64,000 nt of DNA from JAZKDW01 sp040387375 (lineage in GTDB: Bacteria > Pseudomonadota > Gammaproteobacteria > Burkholderiales > Burkholderiaceae_D), in assembly GCA_040387375.1 (NCBI GenBank), contig JAZKDW010000015.1, forward strand, positions 248,001-312,000, written 5' to 3'. A model generated the notes under the pieces. The model was not told where the DNA came from, ran no database searches, and saw only the letters and a list, made by a program, of their open reading frames with translations. Below are positions 27,064 through 35,194 of the stretch, piece by piece (position 1 is the stretch's first letter; each line of letters begins with the position of its first letter). The position numbers were made by a program, and so were the translations under genes.

Positions 27064-27304
27064 GCGGATGATGCGGGTTGATCCCGGCGTGCTAAGGCGC
27101 CGTGCAAATCGAGACAACGTCCGACCCACGCGTGCAGCGGATCATCGTCTGCCAGCAGGATAATCAGACTACTGATGCGCGCCCATGGAACCCGCCTGAC
27201 GCCAGATAATCGGCGTAGTATGACGATGTGCCGCCGATGAATGGTGCCTCGGTTAGCAGCGCCCGTAACGGTTGCAGCGATTCCCGAAACGCGGTAACGC
27301 GTTT
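27064..27304 (-). pseudogene. Relic of a glutathione S-transferase C-terminal domain
   Basis: Translation of the minus strand gives FRESLQPLRALLTEAPFIGG followed by SSYYADYLASGGFHGRAS. After a -1/+1 frame change near 27190 the text continues as LLADDDPLHAWVGRCLDLHG. These are the C-terminal helices of a beta-proteobacterial GST, with the ADY motif and the ADDDP...W...LDLHGG block. The N-terminal thioredoxin domain is absent. It is a truncated, frameshifted remnant wedged between a lipoprotein gene and a small gene. Confidence 0.75.
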
Positions 27305-27680
27305 ATGGACCTTCTGCTCTTTTGGTGACTGGCATGTCAGCGATCCGGCACTGCCTCATTTCACATTTGACCAGAATCTGGTTGCCGGTCTCGCAGCCGA
27401 CACGGTAAAACTCAATTCCCGGTCTCTTGGCCATGAGCGACGCGCTTCCCGATCGATAGCAGCCCACTTTCATCGCAACTTTCTCAGCTTCAAAAGCCAT
27501 CTCACCGAACCGCGGCGCTGTCGTGATGCGTGCGGGTTCCGGTGGTGTCGCTGGCCGTTCCGAGACAGCCACCACTGGCCGGATTTGAGCAGATTTGTCG
27601 GCGGCGTCGTCCATCAGCGGTGACCGGGAGACACAACCGGAGACAGCGAGTGCCGCGAAAATGAAAATCAGTATCTTCAA
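27303..27680 (-). CDS. Hypothetical lipoprotein (125 aa)
   Basis: A short lipoprotein with a signal peptide and lipobox (AVSGC, Cys near residue 16), a Pro/Ala-rich linker and a small C-terminal domain with four cysteines (GCYRSGSASLM, GCETGN, KCEMRQC). The TTG start has AGGA 6 nt upstream. The family is unknown; the cysteine pattern suggests one or two disulfides in the periplasm. Confidence 0.7.
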   Translation of the reverse strand: MKILIFIFAALAVSGCVSRSPLMDDAADKSAQIRPVVAVSERPATPPEPARITTAPRFGEMAFEAEKVAMKVGCYRSGSASLMAKRPGIEFYRVGCETGNQILVKCEMRQCRIADMPVTKRAEGP

Positions 27681-27904
27681 ACTGAGTCCTTTTTAAACAT
27701 GGTAGTCCGACGCTTTTGCGCTTTTGGTATCCGAATAAAGCGGGGACGGACATCGGTTCGCATTGGCATTTTGCATTTGGCAAGATCCTACAGCAAGTTG
27801 CACGGAAGTTTATACGAGCCTTTTTTGCGCTTGTGCGATTCAAACCCGGTGTACGGAAATGACAAACCCGCCGTAGCGGGTATGTGGGGTGGGTTTTAAT
27901 GTCA

Positions 27905-28573
27905 TCACGCGCGTTTTCGCTTGCGAAGTGTGGCGATACCCAACAATCCAAGTCCAAATAAAGTCAGCGTGACGGGCTCAGAAATCGCGTTCAACTTGCT
28001 GTTGCCGGACAAAATGAAATGGTGGTTATTATTGGGGAAGTCGTGATATTGGTTTGCCAATAGATATTTTGAATTTGCAGAGGTGAATTCCACGGCCCAA
28101 AACCAATCGCTGTCTGCATTGGCGACTGTATTATTTTGAATCGAAAGCCAGTACTGTGTTCCTGCCAGCAAATCGATTCCACTGCCGAGGTTTGCCTCGT
28201 ACTGATAAAACGGGATATTCCTGGAAAAAATTTGGCCAGTCGATGTTCTGTTCACTGCATTTCCTACGTGAAATTCTCCAAGCAGTGGACCAATATTACC
28301 GTTGATGTCGTTATAGAACCGAATTGAAAACGCATCGGTAACTGATGGAACTGAAAAATAGGATCCTTCGTATAGCCCTTTCCATTGAACGTTATTCACC
28401 GTGGCGGGGGAGCCAAGCCTGAACGCGTCGAATACCTTGATGTCCGCTTCTACATCTGAATGGGTACCAGTGAACGGCGTTATCGTGTTTGCGTAAACCA
28501 CTGCAGCAAAGGTACTGGGCAAGGTCATCAGGCCAAACATGAAAAGAGCGGAAAAAAGGAAAATCCTCAACAT
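27905..28573 (-). CDS. PEP-CTERM sorting domain protein (variant SEP motif)
   Basis: A 222-aa exported protein: Sec signal peptide (MLRIFLFSALFMFGLMT...FA), a beta-sandwich-like middle, and a C-terminal sorting signal made of SEPVTLTLFGLGLLGIATL followed by RKRKRA. PEP-CTERM proteins are processed by an exosortase and sent to the cell surface or exopolysaccharide. The usual Pro-Glu-Pro is Ser-Glu-Pro here. The ATG at 28573 is used because GGAG lies 6 nt upstream; the TTG at 28597 is less likely. No exosortase gene lies in the window. Confidence 0.85.
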   Translation of the reverse strand: MLRIFLFSALFMFGLMTLPSTFAAVVYANTITPFTGTHSDVEADIKVFDAFRLGSPATVNNVQWKGLYEGSYFSVPSVTDAFSIRFYNDINGNIGPLLGEFHVGNAVNRTSTGQIFSRNIPFYQYEANLGSGIDLLAGTQYWLSIQNNTVANADSDWFWAVEFTSANSKYLLANQYHDFPNNNHHFILSGNSKLNAISEPVTLTLFGLGLLGIATLRKRKRA

Positions 28574-29094
28574 TTTATACTCCAAGGGAAAGCGCAATTA
28601 GTTGTCGCATAAATAACTTATGGTGGCGTCATTTTAATTAAATTTCACTGTTTGAAAGCGCTTAGTTACCGATCCGATGATCAGTGTCATGGCGGATGAA
28701 TCATCTGTACCGATGTGGTTGATGAGATCGTTTATTAGGCCCGGAACTCTTTGCGTGTCTGCTTGAAATTGGAAAATCGATCAATTGTTCCATGAAGAAA
28801 GATGCTCTATGTAAATCGAAGAGAAATCTCGTAATAATGTACCGTCCGTGCAACATTTTCATGCAGGAAAAACCAATGAAAATCAGCAGGTAGTTCTGTT
28901 GTATTTAGTCAAAACGAAAATGCCAAGTCATTGTCGAACAGGTGATCGCCTGATTTTTTGTTACCTGCGGCAGGCAATCAATGCCGCATCCCCGTGATAG
29001 TGCATCACCGTCATCATGGAATATGGCGTTTATGCCGCGAAAGCAGGATTAGGGTGCTTCATGCTAGGATGCATTTTCACAACAGGAGACGAAA
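28574..29094. other. AT-rich intergenic region
   Basis: A 521-bp spacer, lower in GC than the flanks, with no frame over 60 codons and no recognised repeat. It holds the promoter of the PEP-CTERM gene on the minus strand. Confidence 0.5.
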
Positions 29095-29352
29095 ATGACA
29101 ACACCTGACAATCTTTCAGCCGCTGAAAAAGAACAGTTCGAAGTCGTTTGCCACGATGTGCACGTCGCTCCGTCAACGTTTCGCGTGACCGCGGAAAACA
29201 GCGTCCTGGGACCTGACTCTCAAGCGGCCACCCGGGTCATAACAGTGGCCTGGGTCAACAAGGACCGTACAGAAAAGTACGACGGCAGCGACAACGCAAA
29301 TTGGCTTGCCGAATTCCGCGCCGATTTGCTTAGACCAAACATCATTGGTTAG
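29095..29352 (+). CDS. Small hypothetical protein (85 aa)
   Basis: An 85-aa cytosolic protein (MTTPDNLSAAEKEQFEVV...) preceded by a good AGGAG 6-7 nt from the ATG. It has one cysteine, no signal peptide and no motif I recognise. It lies at the left edge of the restriction-modification region and may belong to the decayed island or to the core. Confidence 0.55.
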   Translation: MTTPDNLSAAEKEQFEVVCHDVHVAPSTFRVTAENSVLGPDSQAATRVITVAWVNKDRTEKYDGSDNANWLAEFRADLLRPNIIG

Positions 29353-29579
29353 GCAAGGGGAGGGTCGACAGGCGGCCCTCCGGACAAGTAGCAAGAGAGC
29401 AGGGCGCGCATCAGGGACTACGATGAATGTCTTGAAACCTTCCCTTCCCAGCATCTATTGGACTCGGAAAGGTGAAACTCGTGTTTTCGGTAGCCTAACT
29501 CTGTAAACTGCTAACTTCTGTATCTCGGTGCTATCCAACTGCCCTGCGGAACGACACGAGCTGCCGGTTGGGGAGAGTT

Positions 29580-29996
29580 ATGGCGGACACAATCAGCCCT
29601 GAACGAAGAAGTCGGAACATGGCGGCAATCAGGAGCCGCGACACCAAACCAGAAATTGCGGTTCGTAAGTTGCTTCATGCGCTTGGTTTTCGCTTCCGCC
29701 TGCAACGCAAAGATCTTCCGGGTCGCCCCGACATTGTTCTTCCACGGTACAACGCCGTCGTGTTCGTTAATGGTTGTTTTTGGCACCAACACGAAGGGTG
29801 CAAACTCGCTAGCAAGCCGGCTTCTCGGCAAGAATATTGGAAAATCAAATTGGAGCGCAACGTGGAGCGTGACAAAAGCAGTTTCGACAAGCTGACCGAG
29901 CTCGGCTGGCAAGTCATAGTGGTCTGGGAGTGCGACCTCCGTGACATCAACGCAGTCGCTCAACGGTTTCAAAATTTACTAAGTAAACACACCTAA
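29580..29996 (+). CDS. vsr: Very short patch repair (Vsr) endonuclease
   Basis: A 138-aa Vsr protein. It nicks DNA at T:G mismatches created by deamination of 5-methylcytosine at methyltransferase sites. The family text MAAIRSRDTKPEIAVRKLLH, the catalytic-core GRPDIVLPRYNAVVFVNGCFWHQHEGC and the zinc-linked region are present, with Asp in PDIV as metal ligand. GGGAG precedes the ATG at 29580. It is expected to serve the C5-cytosine methyltransferase at 31373-32644 on the same strand, from which it is separated by a DUF932 pseudogene. Confidence 0.95.
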   Translation: MADTISPERRSRNMAAIRSRDTKPEIAVRKLLHALGFRFRLQRKDLPGRPDIVLPRYNAVVFVNGCFWHQHEGCKLASKPASRQEYWKIKLERNVERDKSSFDKLTELGWQVIVVWECDLRDINAVAQRFQNLLSKHT

Positions 29997-30119
29997 GCGC
30001 GAATTACGCCTTGACTAGCTCAGGCACATCTTCCCCCGCCTCACACGTCGGTCTTCACCACATCTGCTGCGGTCACTCAGCGGCGTCCGCACGTGCATAT
30101 CTAACGAAAGGAAATGCCT

Positions 30120-31083
30120 ATGGCACATTTCATCGAAAGCACGGCCGTTGTCGGATTTACTCCTGGCATGGACTCGGCAACCAATTAGACATTAACGAGC
30201 CAATCGAAACTCGGCGAAACAGGCAGGTATGGATTGGCAAATCCGCGAACCCTCTGTGCGCTTTATGACCTGATACGCTGGCAGTCTCGATACCATTGAA
30301 TCATTCCCTGGCCAGAAAGTACTGTTTCGATCCGACACCAACGCACCGCTATCCGTAGTGAGCGAACGCTAACAGGTGGCACAGCCCTACGAATTTTTGG
30401 AGTTCTACCGCGACATCACTGAGGTTTCCGGTTTCGACCTTGAAACTGCGGGAATCCTAAAAGGCGGAAGGAAGCTCTGGGTGCTTGCTCGGACCGGACA
30501 ATCGTCAACTTTGAAAGGTAACGACGTGACCAATGCATATGTTCTTCTCGCCACTGCATGTGACGGGACGCTAGCGACAGCAGGGCAGTTCACAAGCATA
30601 CGCGTAGTCTGCAACAGAACCTTGGCTGTGGCCCTTGGGGGCAGCAACGGTTCTAGCGCCCTAAAGATGCCGCACACGTCGTTCGATCCCCAGGCAGTGA
30701 AGCCGCGGCTTGGAATTTCGGTTTGCAGTTGGAACTCGTTTGTGTGCGGAATGAAGGAGCGAAGTGAGCGGAAGGTGAAAGCGAACGAAACTATGAACTA
30801 CTTCTCGCGAGTCTTTTCCGGTCTCGACAAAACGGGCTCCAAAAACACGAATGAACGTGCGATGAGGAAGAGGCCATGACGCTTTTCGATGGACCGGGCA
30901 AGGGCGCCGAAATGGCTTCATCAAAAGGCACGGCGTTTGGCCGGCTCAATGCCGTTACTGAGTTTGTCGACCATGAGCAGCGCGCTCGAAGCGCTGACCA
31001 CCGGCTTGAGTCCGTTTTAGTTTGGACAAGGCGCGGCTCAGAAGGAGAGCGCCTTGGAACAGGCGCTCATGTTGATTGATTGA
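30120..31083 (+). pseudogene. DUF932 (TIGR03299-type phage/plasmid) gene, multiply frameshifted
   Basis: The parts of one DUF932 gene appear in several frames. MAHFIESTAVVGFTP starts at the ATG at 30120. WHGLGNQLDINEPIE continues in a second frame. GMDWQIREPSVRFM starts a third frame, which runs through in-frame stops TGA (30271) and TAA (30370) into the block QPYEFLEFYRDITEVSGF. The C-terminal part GKGAEMASSKGTAFG is in yet another frame, and the last segment GQGAAQKESALEQALMLID ends at TGA 31081. DUF932 proteins are typical of plasmids, phages and integrative elements. At least four frame changes and two stops show long-standing decay. Confidence 0.9.
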
Positions 31084-31372
31084 AAGATTATTTCTGAGAA
31101 GTCACCTCAAGCCGTCTAAGGGAAAAATTTGCCCATTTCGCAACGTCGCCGAAAGCTAATTCATCGAATCGCTTGGGGTCGAGCATACGTATTTGGTACA
31201 CTGTACAAAAACCCAGTACTCAGGAGCAGGCTCGCATCCTCCTGCGATAAGAATTTGATAGATCGCTACGAATCAAACGCTAGGGAAAATGATTCTCAGA
31301 AGGCAACATCATTTCGTCAACGGAGCGTCCACAACTTGCAGCAACCCAAGTAAAATACCGGAAAATTACTTC

Positions 31373-32644
31373 ATGAAAACCAACGAAAAAATGTCGCGCA
31401 GCCGATTGACCATTATTGATGGAGGGGCTAACGAAAAAGCCCCCGTACCCGCCTATACAACAATCGACCTCTTCTGTGGCGCTGGAGGCATCACCGAAGG
31501 TTTTCGACAGGCTGGGTATCGCTGCCTTTATGGCAACGATATCATGCCTGAGGCAATCGAGACGTTTTCTCACAACCACCCGTCAGCCATCGCCGACAAC
31601 AACCCTGTTGAGGAAGTTGACCCTTCGGTCGTTCGAAAAAAGCTAGGGCTTGCGACCGGTGAGCTGGATGTCTTGGTGGGTGGGCCGCCCTGCCAGGGAT
31701 TTTCAATTAATGCGCCCGACCGCTTCCTCGAAGACCCGCGTAACAAACTCTTTAAGCACTTCGTAAAATTTGTCGCTGAGTTTCTTCCAAAGACTTTCGT
31801 TCTCGAAAATGTGCCTGGAATGGTTCAACTGGGAGACGGGAAGGTCTTGCGTCAGATAACCCGCGAGCTCAGCAAGCTCGGATATGAGTTGACTGTCAAA
31901 ATTCTTTTTGCTGCTCATTATGGAGTCCCCCAGGAACGATGGAGACTTATTGTTCTCGGTTCCCGCACGCATGCGCTAGAGCACCCTGAACCGACCCATT
32001 TTGCAACCGGTCGGACAAACTTCCGTCGTGACGGAATGGTATTTCAGCTTACTGAGGAGGACCGCACACGACTATTGCCCTACACAACAGTCGCGGATGC
32101 CATCGACGATCTGCCACGTCTTGAGATGGGTGAGGGTTCGGAGGAAGTTGGATATACGCATGATGCGAAGTCTGATTACTCACGAAAAATCCGTAATCCG
32201 GAAAATGTGACCTTCAATCATTTTGCTGCAAAGCTCGGTAAGCAAAATCAGGCACGAATGAAGCATGTGCCACCAGGGGGAAGCTGGCGCGACATTCCGC
32301 ATGATCTGCTACCTAAAGGAATGCAGCGCGCCCGGCGTTCTGATCACACGAAGCGATACGGGCGGTTGCTTGCGGGCGGATTATCCGGCACTGTTTTGAC
32401 CAAATGCGATCCGCATTGGGGAACCGTGTTTTTGCCTGATCAAGATCGAACTTTGACGGTTCGCGAAGCCGCACGGTTCCAGAGTTTCCCCGATTCGTAT
32501 CGAATTCTTGGTTCGCGTGTGTCTCAGTATGAACAGGTAGGCAACGCAGTACCGGTATTGATGGCGCGGGCAATTGCGATGAAGCTTCGGGAAAGCTTGG
32601 ATAGCATGGTTTCTAGCGACCTTGTTGTAGCAGCGAACGGCTAG
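31373..32644 (+). CDS. dcm: DNA (cytosine-5) methyltransferase
   Basis: A 423-aa type II C5-cytosine methyltransferase. Motif I is TIDLFCGAGGITEGFRQAG, motif IV GGPPCQGFS with the catalytic Cys, motif VI ENVPGM, motif VIII QERWRL and motif X YEQVGNAVP. The target-recognition domain lies between about residues 225 and 350. It transfers a methyl group from S-adenosylmethionine to cytosine C5 within a specific site that cannot be read from the sequence. It is convergent with a NotI-family endonuclease gene 122 bp away and downstream of vsr, forming a restriction-modification locus. The ATG at 31373 begins shortly before motif I; the upstream frame lacks family sequence. Confidence 0.93.
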   Translation: MKTNEKMSRSRLTIIDGGANEKAPVPAYTTIDLFCGAGGITEGFRQAGYRCLYGNDIMPEAIETFSHNHPSAIADNNPVEEVDPSVVRKKLGLATGELDVLVGGPPCQGFSINAPDRFLEDPRNKLFKHFVKFVAEFLPKTFVLENVPGMVQLGDGKVLRQITRELSKLGYELTVKILFAAHYGVPQERWRLIVLGSRTHALEHPEPTHFATGRTNFRRDGMVFQLTEEDRTRLLPYTTVADAIDDLPRLEMGEGSEEVGYTHDAKSDYSRKIRNPENVTFNHFAAKLGKQNQARMKHVPPGGSWRDIPHDLLPKGMQRARRSDHTKRYGRLLAGGLSGTVLTKCDPHWGTVFLPDQDRTLTVREAARFQSFPDSYRILGSRVSQYEQVGNAVPVLMARAIAMKLRESLDSMVSSDLVVAANG

Positions 32645-32703
32645 CCGCATCGTCGAGTTTTCTAATTTTACAGTTCCATTCCCGCAATGTCCCTAAAGTA
32701 ATC

Positions 32704-32755
32704 CCGTGAACGTTCGCGTGCTTATAGCGCATCGAATCAAGGTCAACGTTCACGG
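32704..32755. terminator. Stem-loop between convergent methyltransferase and endonuclease genes
   Basis: CCGTGAACGTT (32704-32714) and its exact complement (32745-32755) form an 11-bp stem around a 30-nt loop, with a T-run about 8 nt further right on the plus strand. It probably ends the methyltransferase transcript, though the loop is large. Confidence 0.5.
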
Positions 32756-32766
32756 AGTCAACTTTT

Positions 32767-33852
32767 TTAGGCGTCGTTCTCCTCGCTATCCTCGGCATCG
32801 CTTTCGGTCGTGTCTCCGGAAGGAATGACTGTCGCTTCGACTGGTGACGGCGGTTCGGGGTGCTTAATCTTGTTCTTAATCCTGTCTTCGAAAACGGGCA
32901 GAGCCACTGCCTTCCCTCCAGTTAGACCTTCGACAGCACGTTCTAACGTCGTATATCGCACTTCTCTTGTTATGAGGCGCATTTGCTGTGAGTTTTCGAC
33001 CTCCTCAAACCCGACGGTAAACCACGCAATGTCTGAATTGGAGAGGTGTTGAACATGATCCATTTCACCGATCGAGTCGAAGAACGACTGATCTACGACT
33101 ACTGCCATTTTCCGGCCCCAGCGCCTGAGCGTCGGCACCTTTATTTGAAGCTGAGGCATTAACCGCTTGGGGCCACTGGAACGGTAGTCCGGGCGTCTCT
33201 TTCCGGCAGGAAAAATCACCCAATCGCAAGACTCATCGGCATACGCTTTGAACTCCGATCGCATTGCATCGCCGGAAAAATAAACTGCTTGGATTTCCAG
33301 AGCTCCCCATTCAATCTTGGCGGCTTCCGCGGTGTTGCTGCTTACTAAAACCATGTCGATCCGACCCACGTCATCTCCGCCTGGTGCATCTGTAGTCGCG
33401 CCTGCTTCCAAAAAACCCACCTCCCCAACTAGGTGCGGCGTTTCATCCTCCAAGATCACCTTCCCCACCCAGTTGAAGACCTCTTTCGCCTCATGAAAGC
33501 GGTACGGGCAAGTTGCACGCAGGGCTCCTTGCGCCCCGGTGACTGGAATTCCCATAGCCCGTTCGGTCGCTGCATGTTTTCCGTAGGAATACATGCGCAA
33601 CGAGCAGACACCGCCTTCCTTTGAACAAGTTGCGTCCTCCTTGGTTGCTTGGAATGGACAAGGCTGTTTTGTCCGCTCTGACTTGGGTTTCAATACCTCA
33701 GCGGCCATCGCACGGCGCTCGGCACCTGTCATGAGCGTTACGCTTTTCCCAAACCATTCTCCGATGCCAAATCGAGGGGATAAATCCTTCGGAACCCTAG
33801 GCTTTTTGGGTGTGCTAGGAGCCTTCGGTGATCGCAATTTTTTAGTGATCAT
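32767..33852 (-). CDS. NotI-family type II restriction endonuclease
   Basis: A 361-aa protein resembling the NotI family. Four cysteines (Cys65, Cys76, Cys83 and Cys115, in CPFQ, TCS, VCS and TCPYRF contexts) match the Fe(Cys)4 structural site of NotI. The segment RIDMVLV with Asp166 followed by GALEIQAVYFSG with Glu186-x-Gln188 resembles NotI's PD-(D/E)xK-variant active site (LEIQ). It would cut unmethylated DNA at the site protected by the adjacent methyltransferase. The N-terminus is Lys/Pro-rich. The frame opens at 33882, but the ATG at 33852 is the better start. The C-terminal ~40 residues are acidic and likely disordered. Confidence 0.82.
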   Translation of the reverse strand: MITKKLRSPKAPSTPKKPRVPKDLSPRFGIGEWFGKSVTLMTGAERRAMAAEVLKPKSERTKQPCPFQATKEDATCSKEGGVCSLRMYSYGKHAATERAMGIPVTGAQGALRATCPYRFHEAKEVFNWVGKVILEDETPHLVGEVGFLEAGATTDAPGGDDVGRIDMVLVSSNTAEAAKIEWGALEIQAVYFSGDAMRSEFKAYADESCDWVIFPAGKRRPDYRSSGPKRLMPQLQIKVPTLRRWGRKMAVVVDQSFFDSIGEMDHVQHLSNSDIAWFTVGFEEVENSQQMRLITREVRYTTLERAVEGLTGGKAVALPVFEDRIKNKIKHPEPPSPVEATVIPSGDTTESDAEDSEENDA

Positions 33853-34017
33853 GCAATACTTTAAATGAAGGTAGAGAAACATTATTTCGCCACGTTATAA
33901 CACAGATAATTTCATCCTGACAACTGAAACAGAGTTTCCTGAGTGAGTGCGGTCAGCTAATTTGATGGTTCAATGTTCACGCTCATTGAGGGTCGCCAGA
34001 AATGCCAAGTTAATTCT

Positions 34018-34053
34018 AAAACGCCGCCAACGAACCAAGCTCACGGCGTTTTT
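34018..34053 (+). terminator. Terminator-like hairpin
   Basis: AAAACGCCG and CGGCGTTTTT pair around a 17-nt loop, with a T-tract on the right. No intact plus-strand gene ends just before it, so it may be an inherited end of a mobile-element gene. Confidence 0.5.
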
Positions 34054-34075
34054 CGTGTTGGAGACGTGCTCCAGG

Positions 34076-34405
34076 TCAGCGTGCTGGAGTACGCCGCTGT
34101 GGCGGTGCATCCGGCTGAACGAAGACGTCCAGATAGAGCTTCTCGTCCAGCACAGGTAAGTCCCGCTGCACAGCGGAGTCGAGCAGTTCGACCGCCAGGG
34201 TCGTCATGATGGGGTCATTGCCGGTCGCATGATCGCATAAGGTATGACGTAACTGCGGCGTCATCAGGCTGGCGTTGCCGGCGCCGTCCAGGAGATGATC
34301 GAGACAGGCGAGCAGTTCATTTCGACTGGCGAAATCGGTGGCGAGTCGGGTGCGAATGCGTGAGCCAAGCGGAATCAATTCTTCGCGCCGCAGCTTTGCC
34401 GTGGT
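34076..34405 (-). pseudogene. C-terminal fragment of a transposon-type ExeA/TniB-like ATPase
   Basis: About 110 codons encode KLRREELIPLGSRIRTRL, then CLDHLLDGAGNASLMT and YLDVFVQPDAP. This is the C-terminal lid region of the AAA ATPases (ExeA/TniB-like) that partner DDE transposases in proteobacteria. The frame stops at a TAG (34406-34408) just 5 bp before the IS end, so the ATPase core has been removed at that junction. The Walker motifs are missing; it is a non-functional relic. Confidence 0.65.
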
Positions 34406-34476
34406 CTAAAATTGTAGTGGTCTAATTTGCACGGACACCTCTGAAGGTGGACAATCCACCTTCAGAGGAATCGCAA

Positions 34477-34749
34477 ATGAAAAAGCAACGTAGAACAATC
34501 GACCCAAGCGTGAAGTTGGAAATCGTCCGTATGATCAAGGAGCAGGGCCTGAGCGTACGGCATGTGAGTCAAAGTGTCGATATAGGGGAAACAGCGATCA
34601 GTCGTTGGCTGACACAATATGATGTCGAGATTAGCGGCAAGCCAGGTATCGGCAATCCGCTCGCTGCCGAGCAGCAGCGCATCCGGAAGCTGGAAAATGA
34701 AAACCGACAGCTTCGCAGTGATGTCGATGTATTAAATGCTTCTTCTTGA
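34477..34749 (+). pseudogene. IS3-family transposase OrfA remnant
   Basis: About 90 codons: MKKQRRTIDPSVKLEIVR, the helix-turn-helix stretch GLSVRHVSQSVDIGETAIS, and a leucine-zipper-like KLENENRQLRSDVDVLN. The natural OrfA end and frameshift signal are replaced by the deletion junction, giving the tail NASS and a stop. Confidence 0.88.
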
Positions 34750-34757
34750 ATTTCAAA

Positions 34758-34940
34758 ATGGAACGCATGTGGCAGCGGACCTAAGCTAACCAGGCGGAAG
34801 CCAGGCTCGATTTCATTTCGTATATCGTTGGCTTCTACAACAGTGAAAGGCTGAACTCAGTGTTGGGTAATGTGCCGCCATCAGTCTTCGAACAGAACAT
34901 TGCAGTAAAAAAGCCTATCGTAGTGTCCGAATTTACTTGA
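34758..34940 (+). pseudogene. IS3-family transposase OrfB C-terminal remnant
   Basis: The C-terminus of a DDE transposase is recognisable as EARLDFISYIVGFYNSERLN followed by VLGNVPPSVFEQ and PIVVSEFT at the stop. An in-frame TAA at 34782 interrupts it. The DDE residues are absent. Confidence 0.85.
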
Positions 34941-34948
34941 CCACTACA

Positions 34949-35017
34949 GTAACGCTCGCTTTTCGCCTTGAGCGATTTAATCTTCGTATCGGTCAACGGG
35001 GTCGCTTGGCGGGGCAT
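34949..35017 (-). pseudogene. int: First 23 codons of a tyrosine integrase, cut by the IS
   Basis: The minus strand from the ATG at 35017 encodes MPRQATPLTDTKIKSLKAKS then ERY. This is the N-terminal arm-binding start (DUF4102/Arm-DNA-bind_3) common to P4-type island integrases. It is interrupted exactly at the right terminal repeat of the IS. The rest of the integrase is missing from the left side of the IS, so a deletion accompanied or followed the insertion. It sits 177 bp downstream of the mnmE stop codon and in the same orientation. Confidence 0.8.
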
Positions 35018-35030
35018 GTTCAAAGTCCTT

Positions 35031-35084
35031 TTAGGTACACAGTAAAATGCCATCACTCGACCGTGTGCCAAATCGTGTACCTAA
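35031..35084. repeat. 10-bp inverted repeat upstream of the integrase stump
   Basis: TTAGGTACAC (35031-35040) and its exact complement GTGTACCTAA (35075-35084) flank 34 bp, just upstream of the integrase start. It may be a binding site for the integrase or excisionase, or an operator; no direct evidence. Confidence 0.5.
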
Positions 35085-35194
35085 ATCATTGGGAAGTCCA
35101 CGCAAAAGTTTGGAATCGATTGGATAACGTAATCACGATCCGCATAGGCACGCATAGTAATTTTGGAGCTCATTGGAATGCCTCGGAACCTCAA

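Larger units (their letters stand above)
34413..34948 (+). mobile_element. Internally deleted IS3-family insertion sequence
   Basis: The ends form imperfect terminal inverted repeats: TGTAGTGGTCTAATTTGC (34413 on) against TGTAGTGGTCAAGTAAAT (complement of the right end at 34948), both continuing to CGGAC. Between them remain most of orfA and the last ~60 codons of orfB; the catalytic DDE core is gone (536 bp instead of about 1.2-1.3 kb). No matching target duplication is seen (AAT left, GTA right), which fits an IS-driven deletion of adjacent DNA. A second copy of GTGGTCTAAAAT lies immediately left of the left end. Confidence 0.88.

Noticed and set aside
35088..35099. ATTGGGAAGT near the mnmE end as a second att core
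   Set aside because: It lies on the opposite strand to the mnmE end and its match to the local mnmE tail is poor; chance cannot be excluded.
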